Part shown: piece after piece, positions 55,907-64,000 of the stretch
Layout of the letters: the number at the start of each line of letters is the position of its first letter
Position numbering within the stretch: position 1 is the first letter of the stretch
From: Acidovorax sp. 1608163
GTDB lineage: Bacteria; Pseudomonadota; Gammaproteobacteria; Burkholderiales; Burkholderiaceae_C
Direction: 5' to 3'
Length of the DNA: 64,000 nt
NCBI RefSeq assembly: GCF_003669015.1
Contig: NZ_CP033069.1
Coordinates: 2,924,501 to 2,988,500 of the forward strand
Position numbers and translations under genes: made by a program
Notes under the pieces: generated by a model
The model's database searches: none
Seen by the model: only the letters and a program-made list of their open reading frames with translations
Told to the model about the DNA's origin: nothing

Positions 55907-56682
55907 ACCAACTCTCCTTTGACAAACAAACGGGCGGCCTCTGGCAAGGGGCCATTGAAAAAGTCATGCACGGGCAGGTCGGCCACCAGGCGCCCATGCT
56001 CCAGGTACACCACCCGGCTGGCCAGGCGCTTGACCTGCCCCAGGTTGTGGCTGCTGAACACCATGGTCACGGGCTGCGCGCTGGCGCGCTTGGCGTGGCC
56101 TGGTTCATGGCCAAGGTCAGGGCTCAGGGCAAACTCGGCCATCAAGGCTTCCACCTCGCGCTTGGCATGCGGGTCCAGGCTGGAGGTGGGCTCATCCAGC
56201 AGCAACACCTCGGCGCGCAGGGCCCAGGCGCGGGCCAGGGCCACACGCTGCTGCTGGCCGCCCGACAAGGTGCGGGCGTTTTGCAAGGCGATGGACTGCA
56301 GCCCTACGCGGTGCAACGCTGCCAGCGCTTGTGCGCGCGCATCGGCCCAGCGGCTGCCTCGCAGCCACAGCGCCAGCGCCACGTTGTTTTGCGCGCTGGT
56401 GCGCAGCATGTGGGGGCGCTGGAACAGCATGGCCTGCTGGCGCGCGAGCGCCGTGTGGCAGTGCCCGGCGCTGGCGGGCACCAGGCCGTGCAGCACGCGC
56501 AGCAGCGTGCTCTTGCCGCTGCCATTGGCGCCCACCAGGGCCACACGCTCGCCCGGGGCAATGCGCAGCGTCACGCCCGTCAGCGCATGCACACGGCCAA
56601 AGCGCACGTCCACCGCCTGCAAATCCATGAGGGGCGCGGCCACAGGGGATGCCATGGCGTCCAGGGGCAAGTCGGCCATCAT
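55903..56682 (-). CDS. tupC: Tungstate-type ABC transporter ATPase TupC
   Basis: A 259-aa ATPase. Walker A is GANGSGKST, the signature LSGGQQQRVALARAW, Walker B VLLLDEPTSSLD, and the H-loop FSSHNLGQV. There is no C-terminal TOBE domain, unlike ModC, so metal inhibition by the ATPase is not expected. The Q-loop block is QQAMLFQRPHMLRTSAQNN. It overlaps tupB upstream and tupA downstream by 4 bases each, so the unit is a tight operon. Confidence 0.9.
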   Translation of the reverse strand: MMADLPLDAMASPVAAPLMDLQAVDVRFGRVHALTGVTLRIAPGERVALVGANGSGKSTLLRVLHGLVPASAGHCHTALARQQAMLFQRPHMLRTSAQNNVALALWLRGSRWADARAQALAALHRVGLQSIALQNARTLSGGQQQRVALARAWALRAEVLLLDEPTSSLDPHAKREVEALMAEFALSPDLGHEPGHAKRASAQPVTMVFSSHNLGQVKRLASRVVYLEHGRLVADLPVHDFFNGPLPEAARLFVKGELV

Positions 56683-57437
56683 GTGGCCACTCCTACAGGC
56701 AGGTCGGTGCTGGCACCGTCCACCCGCTCGCGCCAGCGCCGCAGCAGCGCAATCACCATGTTCAGCGCCAGCACCACTGCCAGCAAAATCAGGCCCAGCG
56801 CCAACGCCAAGGGCAGGTCGCCCTTGCTGGTTTCTAGCGCAATGGCCGTGGTCATCACGCGGGTAAAGCCATCGATGTTGCCGCCCACGATCATCACGGC
56901 GCCCACTTCAGAAATGGCACGGCCAAACGAGGCCAACAGCACCGTGAGCAAAGCGTAGCGTTCATCCCAGGCCAGCAGCAGGCTGCGCAGCAACGGCCCT
57001 GCCCCCAGCGATCGCAGTTGCTCGCCATGCGCACGGTCGGCATCCTCCACCACCTGCCGCGTCAGCGCCGTGGCCACCGGCAGCACTAGCAGCGCCTGGG
57101 CCAGCACCATGGCCTTGAAGCTGAACAACCAGCCCCAGCTGCCCAGTGGCCCGCTGCGCGACAGCAGCAAATACACCACCAGCCCCACCACCACTGAGGG
57201 CACGGCCAGCAAGGTATTGAGCACCGCCAGCACCGCGCCGCGCCCGGCAAAGCGCGCCACCCCCAGCCAGGCGCCCAGCACCAAGCCCGCACCACAAGCC
57301 AAAAGGCAGGCGGTGGCACTGACAGACAGGGATCGGCCGACGATGGTCCACAAAGCGGGGTCGGCCGAGAAAGTGAGTTGCAGCGCTGTGTTCGCGCTTT
57401 CGGTAACGGTGGACATGGATTCGACTATCGTATGCAC
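56679..57437 (-). CDS. tupB: Tungstate-type ABC transporter permease TupB
   Basis: A 252-aa inner-membrane permease with about five helices. The coupling block to the ATPase reads GEQLRSLGAGPLLR, followed by the family FGRAISEVGAVMIVGGNIDGFTRVMTTAIAL. The GTG at 57437 has GGAGATT upstream, and an ATG at 57416 is an alternative. It is first in the operon (B-C-A order, binding protein last), whereas tup operons are often A-B-C. It is divergent from the HTH-binding-domain regulator, with only 29 bp between the two start codons. Confidence 0.9.
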   Translation of the reverse strand: MHTIVESMSTVTESANTALQLTFSADPALWTIVGRSLSVSATACLLACGAGLVLGAWLGVARFAGRGAVLAVLNTLLAVPSVVVGLVVYLLLSRSGPLGSWGWLFSFKAMVLAQALLVLPVATALTRQVVEDADRAHGEQLRSLGAGPLLRSLLLAWDERYALLTVLLASFGRAISEVGAVMIVGGNIDGFTRVMTTAIALETSKGDLPLALALGLILLAVVLALNMVIALLRRWRERVDGASTDLPVGVAT

Positions 57438-57478
57438 CCAGCCAATCTCCAGCGATATGAAATCCTGTGCATAGGATC
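57426..57478. promoter_or_regulatory. Inverted repeat spanning the tupB/regulator divergent starts
   Basis: TATCGTATGCAC (57426-57437) and GTGCATAGGATC (57467-57478) are inverted arms with 10 of 12 positions matching, placed symmetrically about the divergent starts. Since both arms contain the GTG start codons, part of the symmetry may be chance or coding. Candidate operator for the ModE-HTH regulator. Confidence 0.35.
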
Positions 57479-58594
57479 CAACTCCACTACACCTTGAGCC
57501 GCGATGCGGGCGACGCCCAGATCCGCAACCCCTTGCCCGAAATGCTGGAAGCTGTGGCGCAGCAGGGGTCCATCTCTGCCGCAGCGCGCACGCTGGGCAT
57601 GTCGTACCGCCATGTATGGGGCGCCCTCAAGCGGTGGGAAGAGCAACTGGGCGGCGAGCTGATCATCTGGGGCAAGGGCCAGTCCGCCCAGCTCAGCGAA
57701 TTCGGCACCAAGCTGCTGTGGGCCGAGCGCCAGGCCCAGGCCCGCCTGGCGCCGCAAATTGCCGCCCTGCACGCCGACCTGGAGCGCGCCTTTGCCGTGG
57801 CCTTTGACGACAGCGCCCATGTGCTGACCATGTACGCCAGCCACGACGACGCACTGGCCACCCTGCGTGCCCACGCGGCCACGCCCGGCGAGTCAGGGGC
57901 GCTGCATCTGGACATCCGCTTCACTGGCAGCGTGGACGCCATACGGGCGCTGAACGAGGGCCGCTGCACGCTGGCGGGTTTTCATACATTGGAGCAACCC
58001 GCAGCCAGCTCACTGGCCGCCCGCACCTACAAGCCGCTGCTGCAGCCTGGCCTGCACAAGATCATTGGCTTTGCCAAGCGCACGCAGGGGCTGATCGTTG
58101 CCAAGGGCAATCCGCTGGGCCTGCAGTCGCTGGCCGATGTGGCCCGCACCGGCGCGCGCTTTGTGAATCGGCCCCTGGGCAGTGGCACCCGCGTGCTGCT
58201 GGAAGACCAACTGGCCCTGGCGGGCCTGACCGGGCAGCACATCACGGGCTTTGACCACGATGAGCCCTCGCACACCGCCGTGGCACAGGCGGTGGTGGCC
58301 GGGGCTGCGGACGCAGGCCTGGGCATCGAGATGGCGGCCCGCGCACGCGGGCTGGATTTTGTGCCGCTGGTGGACGAGCGCTACAACCTGGCCTGCCTCA
58401 AATCGAGCCTGGAGCAACCTGCGACACGGGCGCTGCGGGCATTGCTGCTGTCGCCCGCCTGGCAACTGCACATGGCCCAGCTGCCCGGCTACACGCCCAT
58501 GCGCAGTGGCGAGGTGCTGGCCATGAGCAGCGTGCTGCCGTGGTGGCAATTTGCGGGTCCCAAACGCACTTCAACGCCTAGGAAGAAACCCTAA
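57467..58594 (+). CDS. ModE-like HTH fused to a substrate-binding domain
   Basis: A 375-aa regulator. Residues ~1-90 form a ModE/LysR-type winged helix (AVAQQGSISAAARTLGMSYRHVWGALKRW). From about residue 115 there is a periplasmic-binding-protein-like domain in the cytoplasm (GFHTLEQP, RTQGLIVAKGNPLG, ARFVNRPLGSGTRVLLED, AAVAAGAADAGLGI-like block with DAGLGIEMAARARG). Such proteins would bind the oxyanion or another small ligand and control the divergent tup operon. It differs from modE at 42819, which uses TOBE domains to bind molybdate. Confidence 0.85.
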   Translation: MHRIQLHYTLSRDAGDAQIRNPLPEMLEAVAQQGSISAAARTLGMSYRHVWGALKRWEEQLGGELIIWGKGQSAQLSEFGTKLLWAERQAQARLAPQIAALHADLERAFAVAFDDSAHVLTMYASHDDALATLRAHAATPGESGALHLDIRFTGSVDAIRALNEGRCTLAGFHTLEQPAASSLAARTYKPLLQPGLHKIIGFAKRTQGLIVAKGNPLGLQSLADVARTGARFVNRPLGSGTRVLLEDQLALAGLTGQHITGFDHDEPSHTAVAQAVVAGAADAGLGIEMAARARGLDFVPLVDERYNLACLKSSLEQPATRALRALLLSPAWQLHMAQLPGYTPMRSGEVLAMSSVLPWWQFAGPKRTSTPRKKP

Positions 58595-58776
58595 TTGCTA
58601 CACTTTTAGTAGCTAAAGAACCAATACAGCCATAGGGATAACACCGTCACGCAGCTGTCAGACTCGGCTTACAGTGCTCCGTAGAATCGCGCCGTTGTAA
58701 AAGTTCGTGCCCCCTTTCGCCCTACCGGGACGAAAGGCCAGCGCGATGTCGGCAAAGCATTTTTATTGGAGACACC

Positions 58777-59397
58777 ATGCAGGCTCTATTGAAGTTATCC
58801 AGGGGGATCGACTGGCTTAACACCCAGGTCGGTAAATACGTGGTCTGGCTGATCTTGGCCTCCACGGTCATCAGCGGTGTGAACGCCGTGGTGCGCAAGG
58901 CGTTCAACATCAGCTCCAACGCGTTCCTGGAAGTGCAGTGGTATTTATTTGCTGCCTCGTTCCTGCTCGCTGCGGGCTACACCCTATTGCAGGGCGAGCA
59001 CGTCAAGGTGGACGTGGTCTCGAGCCGCTTCTCCAAGCGCACCCAGATCTGGATTGATGTGTTTGGCTACATCGCCTTCCTCACGCCCATGTGTTTTGCC
59101 GTGCTCTGGTATGGCATTCCCTTCTTTACACGCGCGCTGGCCTCGGGCGAGATGTCCAGCAACGCAGGCGGACTGATCCGCTGGCCCGTGTACCTGATGA
59201 TCCCCATGGGCTTCAGCTTGCTGTGGCTGCAGGGCATGTCTGAGTTGATCAAGCGCCTAGCGTTCCTCAAGGGCCTGATCGAAGACCCCACCTTCAAGAA
59301 GGCAGAAAAGACAGCCGAAGAAGAGCTGGCCGAATCCATCCGCAACCTGGCCGAAGCTGCCAAGGGCAACGGCAAGAACAAGGCCGAGGCCCACTGA
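58777..59397 (+). CDS. dctQ: TRAP transporter small permease (DctQ)
   Basis: A 206-aa inner-membrane subunit with four helices, of DctQ type, with ALSVE-like conserved FLEVQWYLFAASFLLAAGYTLLQGEHVKVD. Long Lys/Glu-rich C-terminal tail (about 175-206: GNGKNKAEAH end). It works with DctM and the periplasmic binding protein in Na+-driven uptake. ATG 58777 has GGAGA upstream. The promoter is likely in the 180 bp before it, which also holds a GCTAC/GTAGC hairpin near 58600 that may end the preceding gene. Confidence 0.92.
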   Translation: MQALLKLSRGIDWLNTQVGKYVVWLILASTVISGVNAVVRKAFNISSNAFLEVQWYLFAASFLLAAGYTLLQGEHVKVDVVSSRFSKRTQIWIDVFGYIAFLTPMCFAVLWYGIPFFTRALASGEMSSNAGGLIRWPVYLMIPMGFSLLWLQGMSELIKRLAFLKGLIEDPTFKKAEKTAEEELAESIRNLAEAAKGNGKNKAEAH

Positions 59398-59424
59398 GCG
59401 GCCCCATAAGCGGAGACACACACC

Positions 59425-61203
59425 ATGGAATTCATTGCACACAACCTTGCCCCCATCATGTTTGCGGGGCTCATCTGTTTCTTGCTGGTGGGCTTTCCTG
59501 TGGCTTTCAGCCTGGGCGCCTGCGGCTTGTTCTTCGCCTTCATCGGCATTGAGCTGAATGTCTTGCCCGAAGCCCTGCTACAAGCGGTGCCGCTGCGCAT
59601 CTTCGGCATCATGCAAAACGACACGCTGCTGGCCATTCCGTTCTTCACGCTCATGGGATTGATCCTAGAGCGAAGCGGCATGGCCGAAGACTTGCTGGAC
59701 ACCATCGGCCAACTGTTTGGCCCCATCCGCGGTGGTCTGGCGCTGGCCGTGATCTTTGTGGGCGCACTGCTGGCCGCCACAACCGGGGTGGTGGCGGCGT
59801 CGGTGATCTCGATGGGCCTGATCTCTTTGCCCATCATGCTCAGATACGGCTACGACCGCCGCCTGGCAGCGGGGGTGATTGCCGCCTCCGGTACGCTGGC
59901 TCAGATCATTCCACCATCGTTGGTGCTCATCATCATTGCCGACCAACTGGGCCGCAGCGTGGGCGACATGTACAAGGGCGCGTTTGTGCCCGGCCTGATG
60001 CTCACGGGTTTTTACGCCCTCTATGTGATCTTGCTGGCGGTATTCAAGCCACAGTGGGTGCCTGCCCTTCCCCCCGAAGCGCGCACCCTGCGTGAAGACA
60101 ATGGAAAGAACGGCCTGCCCTCGTTGCTGGCTCTGACCGTGGTCTGCACGGCAGCCTCTGTCTACGTGGCCAAAAACATGCCAGCCCTGCACACATGGTG
60201 GTCTGGCGAAGTGGTGGAAAAGGTTGCGCTGGATGAGACCATCGTGGTGTCCATGTGCTTTGGCGTGGCTTTGGCCTTCGTGGCCGCCAGCATCAACAAG
60301 ATCACCCGACTGGGCCTGCTGTCGCGCGTTGCAGAACGTGTGACCTTTGTCCTGATTCCACCGCTGCTGCTGATCTTCCTGGTACTGGGCACCATCTTCC
60401 TGGGCGTAGCCACGCCGACCGAAGGCGGCGCCATGGGCGCACTGGGCGCCACCATCATGGCCATCCTGCGGGGCCGCTTGAGCATGAGCCTGCTGACCCA
60501 GGCAGTGCACACCACGACCAAGCTGTCGTGCTTTGTGGTGTTCATTCTGGTGGGCGCCACCATCTTTGGTCTGACCTTCCAGGGTGTGGACGGCCCGCTG
60601 TGGGTGGAGCATTTGCTGTCAGGCCTGCCAGGTGGCCAATTGGGCTTCCTGATCGTCGTGAACATCATGGTGTTCTTCCTGGCGTTCTTCCTGGACTTCT
60701 TTGAGTTGTCCTTCATCGTGGTGCCCTTGCTGGCCCCCGTGGCCCACAAGCTGGGGATTGACCTGATCTGGTTTGGCGTGCTGCTGGCCATCAACATGCA
60801 AACCTCGTTCATGCACCCACCGTTCGGGTTTGCGCTGTTCTACCTGCGCAGCGTGGCCCCTGCCAAAGAGTACATGGACAAGGTCACCAAGAAGATGATC
60901 GCCCCGGTGACCACGCCGCAGATCTACTGGGGTGCCATCCCCTTCCTGATCATTCAGCTGACCATGGTGGGATTGGTCATCGCCTTCCCAGGCATCGTCT
61001 CCAGCGGTTTGGACAAAGAAGAGGTCTATGACCTGGACAAGGTGCGCATGGAAATGGAAGCCACCATGCCTGACGCCATGCCCGAAGCCGCAGACCCCAC
61101 TGCGGGTATGGAAGGCTCGACCAGCACTGAACCCGCAGCACCCGCAGCGGCAGATGACCCGCTGAAGGCCCTGCAAGACTCTCTGGAACAAGAGAAGAAG
61201 TAA
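59425..61203 (+). CDS. dctM: TRAP transporter large permease (DctM), long form
   Basis: A 592-aa inner-membrane permease with about 12-13 helices and typical blocks (FFTLMGLILERSGMAEDLL, TTGVVAASVISMGLISLPIML, GTLAQIIPPSLVLIII, VATPTEGGAMGALGA). It is far longer than the usual ~430 aa because of an inserted cytoplasmic/helical segment (about 205-300) and an acidic, disordered C-terminal tail (about 530-592, rich in Glu, Pro and Ala). The tail follows the last helix. It ends 65 bp before a strong terminator. Confidence 0.92.
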   Translation: MEFIAHNLAPIMFAGLICFLLVGFPVAFSLGACGLFFAFIGIELNVLPEALLQAVPLRIFGIMQNDTLLAIPFFTLMGLILERSGMAEDLLDTIGQLFGPIRGGLALAVIFVGALLAATTGVVAASVISMGLISLPIMLRYGYDRRLAAGVIAASGTLAQIIPPSLVLIIIADQLGRSVGDMYKGAFVPGLMLTGFYALYVILLAVFKPQWVPALPPEARTLREDNGKNGLPSLLALTVVCTAASVYVAKNMPALHTWWSGEVVEKVALDETIVVSMCFGVALAFVAASINKITRLGLLSRVAERVTFVLIPPLLLIFLVLGTIFLGVATPTEGGAMGALGATIMAILRGRLSMSLLTQAVHTTTKLSCFVVFILVGATIFGLTFQGVDGPLWVEHLLSGLPGGQLGFLIVVNIMVFFLAFFLDFFELSFIVVPLLAPVAHKLGIDLIWFGVLLAINMQTSFMHPPFGFALFYLRSVAPAKEYMDKVTKKMIAPVTTPQIYWGAIPFLIIQLTMVGLVIAFPGIVSSGLDKEEVYDLDKVRMEMEATMPDAMPEAADPTAGMEGSTSTEPAAPAAADDPLKALQDSLEQEKK

Positions 61204-61248
61204 GGCACAACGAAAGGGGGCGCTGCCAAAACACCAGCGCCTATTCAA

Positions 61249-61275
61249 GCCCCGAGCCCCGAGCCCCGAGCCCCG
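61249..61275 (+). repeat. Heptamer tandem repeat (GAGCCCC)
   Basis: About three and a half copies of the 7-bp unit GAGCCCC run into the terminator hairpin. Slippage could change the copy number. Confidence 0.7.
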
Positions 61276-61306
61276 GCAGACGCTGCGTCTGCCGGGGCTT
61301 TTTTGT
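61269..61306 (+). terminator. Terminator after dctM
   Basis: CCCCGGCAGACG (61271-61282) and CGTCTGCCGGGG (61286-61297) are 12-bp perfect arms with loop CTG, followed by CTTTTTTG. Confidence 0.95.
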
Positions 61307-61582
61307 GTATGGCTCCCAACGGTGAGCTACTCAGCCCCAACAGAGCCCACAGGCAGCAACACCGCCATCCTGTGGGGCACCACCTGCAGACAAAAAGTGC
61401 TCAATACCACCAGCCCATGCTCTCCACGCCAGGGCAGGAGCCACCCTACTGACCCCACTGGCGGCACTGTTGCATTGCCCCATCCACCGACGACTCCTCA
61501 AGCGCCGCTCACGGCCTTCCCAAGTCAGCGCACTGACAGGCCATTGAGGCCATTGCGCCCACCTGGATCAGGACAACAGCAC
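61307..61582. other. Non-coding stretch between TRAP terminators
   Basis: The middle of the 463-bp convergent gap between dctM and the TakP-like gene. I see no convincing gene, palindrome or repeat. Short frames here lack a ribosome site. Confidence 0.6.
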
Positions 61583-61618
61583 ATAAAAAAACCCACTGGC
61601 ACGGAGTGCCAGTGGGTT
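61583..61618 (-). terminator. Terminator of the TakP-like gene
   Basis: ACCCACTGGCAC (61591-61602) and GTGCCAGTGGGT (61606-61617) form a 12-bp stem with a 3-bp loop. On the minus strand it is followed by a T7 run (61584-61590). Confidence 0.93.
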
Positions 61619-61666
61619 CGGGGGCCTCGGCATGCAGGGCACAAAGCCCTGCAGCGCCAGCAACCG

Positions 61667-62749
61667 TCAGATCTTTTGCGACGACATGAAGGTGTCGTAA
61701 CGGGCTTCGGCGAAGCGGAACCAAAGGATCTGGTCACGCTGGAACGAGCGCATGGCAGCGTAGATTTTCTTCCACTCTGGGCTCTTGGCGTCGTTCTCGG
61801 CGAACACTTCCATCGAAGCCTTGAACGAAGCGTCCATCACGGCTTGCGAGAAAGGCAGCACCTTGGTCTTGGCAGCCACCAGTTGCTTGAGCGCGGTGGG
61901 GTTCAAGGCGTCGTACTTGGCCAGCATGTCGTTGTGGGCCACAGCCGATGCGGCTTCGATGATGGCCTGGAACTCAGACGACACGCCTTCAAAGGCCTTC
62001 TTGTTGATGAAGAAGTCCACCTCAGGGCCACCTTCCCACCAGCCAGGGTAGTAGTAGAAGGGGGCCACCTTGTTGAAGCCCAGCTTCTGGTCATCGTAGG
62101 GGCCGATCCACTCGGCGGCATCGATCGTGCCCTTTTCGAGCGATTGGTAAATTTCGCCGCCAGGAATGCTCTGGGGCACAGCACCCAGCTTCTGCATTAC
62201 TTCGCCCACCAAGCCGCCACCCAGGCGCATCTTCAGGCCCTTGAAGTCGGCAGGGGTCTTGATTTCCTTACGGAACCAGCCACCCATCTGCGTGCCGGTG
62301 TTACCGCCCGCAAAGCTGACCATGTTGTAGCCGCCATAGAACTCGTTCATGAGCTTGCGGCCACCACCGTGCAACATCCACGCATCCATCTGGCGTGCAT
62401 TGAAGCCAAAGGGAATCGCCGAGCCCAGCGCGAAGGCGGGGTTCTTGCCGTAGAAGTAGTAAGGCACCGAGTGGCACATTTCCACCGTGCCTTGCTGCAC
62501 ACCGTCCACCACGCCAAAGGGAGGCATCAGCTCGCCACCGGCGTGCACGGAGATTTCAAACTTGCCGCCAGACATGGCCTTGACGGCCTTGGCAAACACG
62601 TCAGCGCCACCGAAGATGGTGTCCAGCGACTTAGGGAAGCTGGAAGCCAGGCGCCAGCGAACGGCCGCTTGCGCGTGGACAGCGGGCGCAGCACCTGCGG
62701 CCAGCACGCCGGCAATGCCTGCGCGCTTGATGATGGAACGACGATCCAT
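61667..62749 (-). CDS. TRAP substrate-binding protein, TakP-like
   Basis: A 360-aa periplasmic TRAP binding protein (DctP/TakP group). The signal has a twin-arginine-like RRSIIKRAG start and ends AVHAQ. The mature part shows TakP-type blocks: RLASSFPKSLDTIFGGADV, AGGELMPPF, GTVEMCHSVPYYFYGK, GGNTGTQMGGWFR (with the conserved Arg that binds carboxylates), KGTIDAAEWIGPYDD and FYYYPGWWEGGP. TakP from Rhodobacter binds 2-oxo acids with Na+, so a keto-acid substrate is likely. ATG 62749 keeps the signal short. It is convergent with dctQM rather than in their operon. Confidence 0.92.
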   Translation of the reverse strand: MDRRSIIKRAGIAGVLAAGAAPAVHAQAAVRWRLASSFPKSLDTIFGGADVFAKAVKAMSGGKFEISVHAGGELMPPFGVVDGVQQGTVEMCHSVPYYFYGKNPAFALGSAIPFGFNARQMDAWMLHGGGRKLMNEFYGGYNMVSFAGGNTGTQMGGWFRKEIKTPADFKGLKMRLGGGLVGEVMQKLGAVPQSIPGGEIYQSLEKGTIDAAEWIGPYDDQKLGFNKVAPFYYYPGWWEGGPEVDFFINKKAFEGVSSEFQAIIEAASAVAHNDMLAKYDALNPTALKQLVAAKTKVLPFSQAVMDASFKASMEVFAENDAKSPEWKKIYAAMRSFQRDQILWFRFAEARYDTFMSSQKI

Positions 62750-62876
62750 GAGGTTCTCTCCGATATTTGATTGCAAAACCCAGCATGCACGCGCGGTACG
62801 CAGCCGTGCCGAGGACTTGTTTCAGCCACATTCATTGTAGGAATATGGCCACCCCGGGCTTTGGGGGTTTTCCCGC

Positions 62877-62905
62877 GAAAAAGCCCCTGCTGCGAGGGGC
62901 TTTCA
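62877..62905 (-). terminator. Minus-strand terminator, distal, after dxs
   Basis: AAAGCCCCT and AGGGGCTTT form a 9-bp stem. On the minus strand a T5 run follows (TTTTTCGCG). It is one of two in the 314-bp gap between dxs and the TakP-like gene, which holds no gene I can see. Confidence 0.8.
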
Positions 62906-62980
62906 GGGTTCTGCAAGCAAGCTGGCGCCGCGCTGTCAGGGCACCATGAGAAGGGGGTGCAGCATGCGCATTTCAAGCAA

Positions 62981-63008
62981 GAAAAAGGGGCTTGATGAAT
63001 GGCCCCTG
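62981..63008 (-). terminator. Minus-strand terminator, proximal, after dxs
   Basis: AGGGGC (62986-62991) and GCCCCT (63002-63007) pair around a 10-bp loop. On the minus strand TTTTC follows. It lies about 55 bp past the dxs stop, so with the distal hairpin it makes a tandem terminator. Confidence 0.75.
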
Positions 63009-63063
63009 TCCATGCCCAAGGGTGCAAAGCAAGGCGCTCAGCCCCAGGGTCGCAAGACCCCCA

Positions 63064-64000
63064 TCAGAGGAACCGCTTTTCGATCGCAGCGCGAATCCCG
63101 GCGGCATCCAGCCCTTGCAACGACAACAGCTTGACCGGGTCGCCGTGTTCGATGAACACATCGGGCAGGCCCAGTTGCAGCACGGGCAACGTGATGCCTG
63201 CGGCGTTGAGCGCCTCGGTCACGGCGCTGCCGGCACCGCCCATGATGGAGCCCTCTTCCAGGGTGACGAGCGCATCGTGGCGCGAGGCCACGTCCAGCAG
63301 CAAGTCCACATCCACCGGCTTGGCCCAGCGCATGTTGACCACGGTGGCGTCCAGCACTTCGGCGGCTTCCAGAGCGGGGTACAGCAGGGTACCAAACGCC
63401 AGAATGGCAATGCGCGGTGGGTTGCCTGCAGCCAGACCCGAGCGCTCGCGGCGCACCTCGCCCTTGCCAAAGGGCAGCCCCTCCAGCGTGGCCAAGGGGA
63501 CGACGCCCGCGCCGCTGCCACGGGGGTAGCGCACGGCCACCGGGTGGTCTTGCTCAAAAGCGCTGCTGAGCAGCTGGCGGCATTCGCGCTCGTCGGCCGG
63601 GCAGGCCATGCTCATGTTGGGAATGCAGCGCACAAACGGAATGTCGTAGGCGCCCGCATGCGTCGCGCCGTCGGCGCCCACCAGCCCAGCGCGGTCCAGC
63701 GCAAACACCACGGGCAGGTTTTGCAAGGCCACGTCGTGGATGAGCTGGTCGTAGCCGCGCTGCAAGAAGGTGGAGTAGATGGCCACCACGGGCTTGACGC
63801 CTTCGCAGGCCATGCCTGCAGCAAAGGTCACCGCGTGCTGCTCGGCAATGCCCACGTCGTAGTAGCGATCGGGAAAGCGCTTTTCAAACTCGACCATGCC
63901 CGAGCCTTCGCGCATGGCGGGGGTGATGCCTACCAGGCGCTCATCTTGCGCGGCCATGTCGCACAGCCACTGGCCAAACACCTGGGTGAAGGTCTGCTTG
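63064..64000 (-). CDS. dxs: 1-deoxy-D-xylulose-5-phosphate synthase Dxs (3' part)
   Basis: The C-terminal ~312 residues of Dxs, which condenses pyruvate with glyceraldehyde 3-phosphate in the first step of the MEP isoprenoid pathway, using thiamine diphosphate. Clear blocks are [18 protein letters not shown] (catalytic Glu/His), [22 protein letters not shown] and [13 protein letters not shown], then the transketolase C-domain with [20 protein letters not shown]. The gene starts beyond the window. The frame ends at 63064, near two minus-strand terminators. Confidence 0.96.
   Translation of the reverse strand, partial: KQTFTQVFGQWLCDMAAQDERLVGITPAMREGSGMVEFEKRFPDRYYDVGIAEQHAVTFAAGMACEGVKPVVAIYSTFLQRGYDQLIHDVALQNLPVVFALDRAGLVGADGATHAGAYDIPFVRCIPNMSMACPADERECRQLLSSAFEQDHPVAVRYPRGSGAGVVPLATLEGLPFGKGEVRRERSGLAAGNPPRIAILAFGTLLYPALEAAEVLDATVVNMRWAKPVDVDLLLDVASRHDALVTLEEGSIMGGAGSAVTEALNAAGITLPVLQLGLPDVFIEHGDPVKLLSLQGLDAAGIRAAIEKRFL

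Noticed and set aside
58594-58625. Ninth copy of the ~40-bp palindrome
   Set aside because: GCTAC/GTAGC forms a hairpin after the regulator gene, but the AGCGCTT and AAGCGC arms are missing.

Overview
The window looks like a chromosome segment of a high-G+C betaproteobacterium of the order Burkholderiales, most likely a Comamonadaceae member close to Acidovorax. The basis is base composition, an SLM-ordered form II cox cluster, MdtABC-type efflux, a TakP-like TRAP system, and a family of short interspersed palindromes. Genes are densely packed and often overlap by 1 to 4 bases. I saw no tRNA, rRNA, CRISPR array, prophage or transposase gene.

Layout. 0-11 kb: an unrecognised gene pair, two diguanylate cyclases, an OmpV-like outer-membrane protein, uppP, small membrane proteins, a LytS/LytT-type two-component pair, and a Na+/H+ antiporter gene behind a structured leader that resembles the nhaA-I (lithium) riboswitch. 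11-22 kb: an mdtABC-oprM-like efflux operon on the minus strand, split between its two RND pump genes by a 0.65-kb foldback element, then a LysE-type exporter. 22-25.6 kb: an orphan ABC ATPase, Tat-exported metallo-hydrolase and phosphatase genes, and small proteins. 25.6-31.1 kb: a multi-part phosphorelay (substrate-binding protein, PAS histidine kinase, CheY-like receiver, HTH-receiver, receiver-Hpt).

31.9-58.6 kb is rich in molybdenum and tungsten genes. It holds a form II molybdenum hydroxylase operon (coxS-L-M-D-E-G plus an XdhC gene) with a divergent GAF-Fis regulator, modE, modABC with a ModE-type palindrome, and a tungstate-type operon (tupB-C-A plus a second ModA-like lipoprotein) with a divergent regulator that joins a ModE-like HTH to a substrate-binding domain. 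The parts would supply and control the cofactor metal of the hydroxylase. Between them lie an SPFH lipoprotein operon, a MerR-controlled operon with a textbook 19-bp-spacer promoter, an EAL protein, a saccharopine-dehydrogenase-like gene and a UbiB-like kinase gene.

58.7-64 kb: a TakP-like TRAP transporter (dctQM on plus, the binding protein convergent on minus) and the 3' part of dxs.

Two genes, modB and the UbiB-like gene, are each broken by one missing base in a G run. Three repeat families run through the window: a ~40-bp palindrome (8 copies, three inside genes), a 171-bp full-length palindrome with a shorter decayed copy, and the 0.65-kb foldback.
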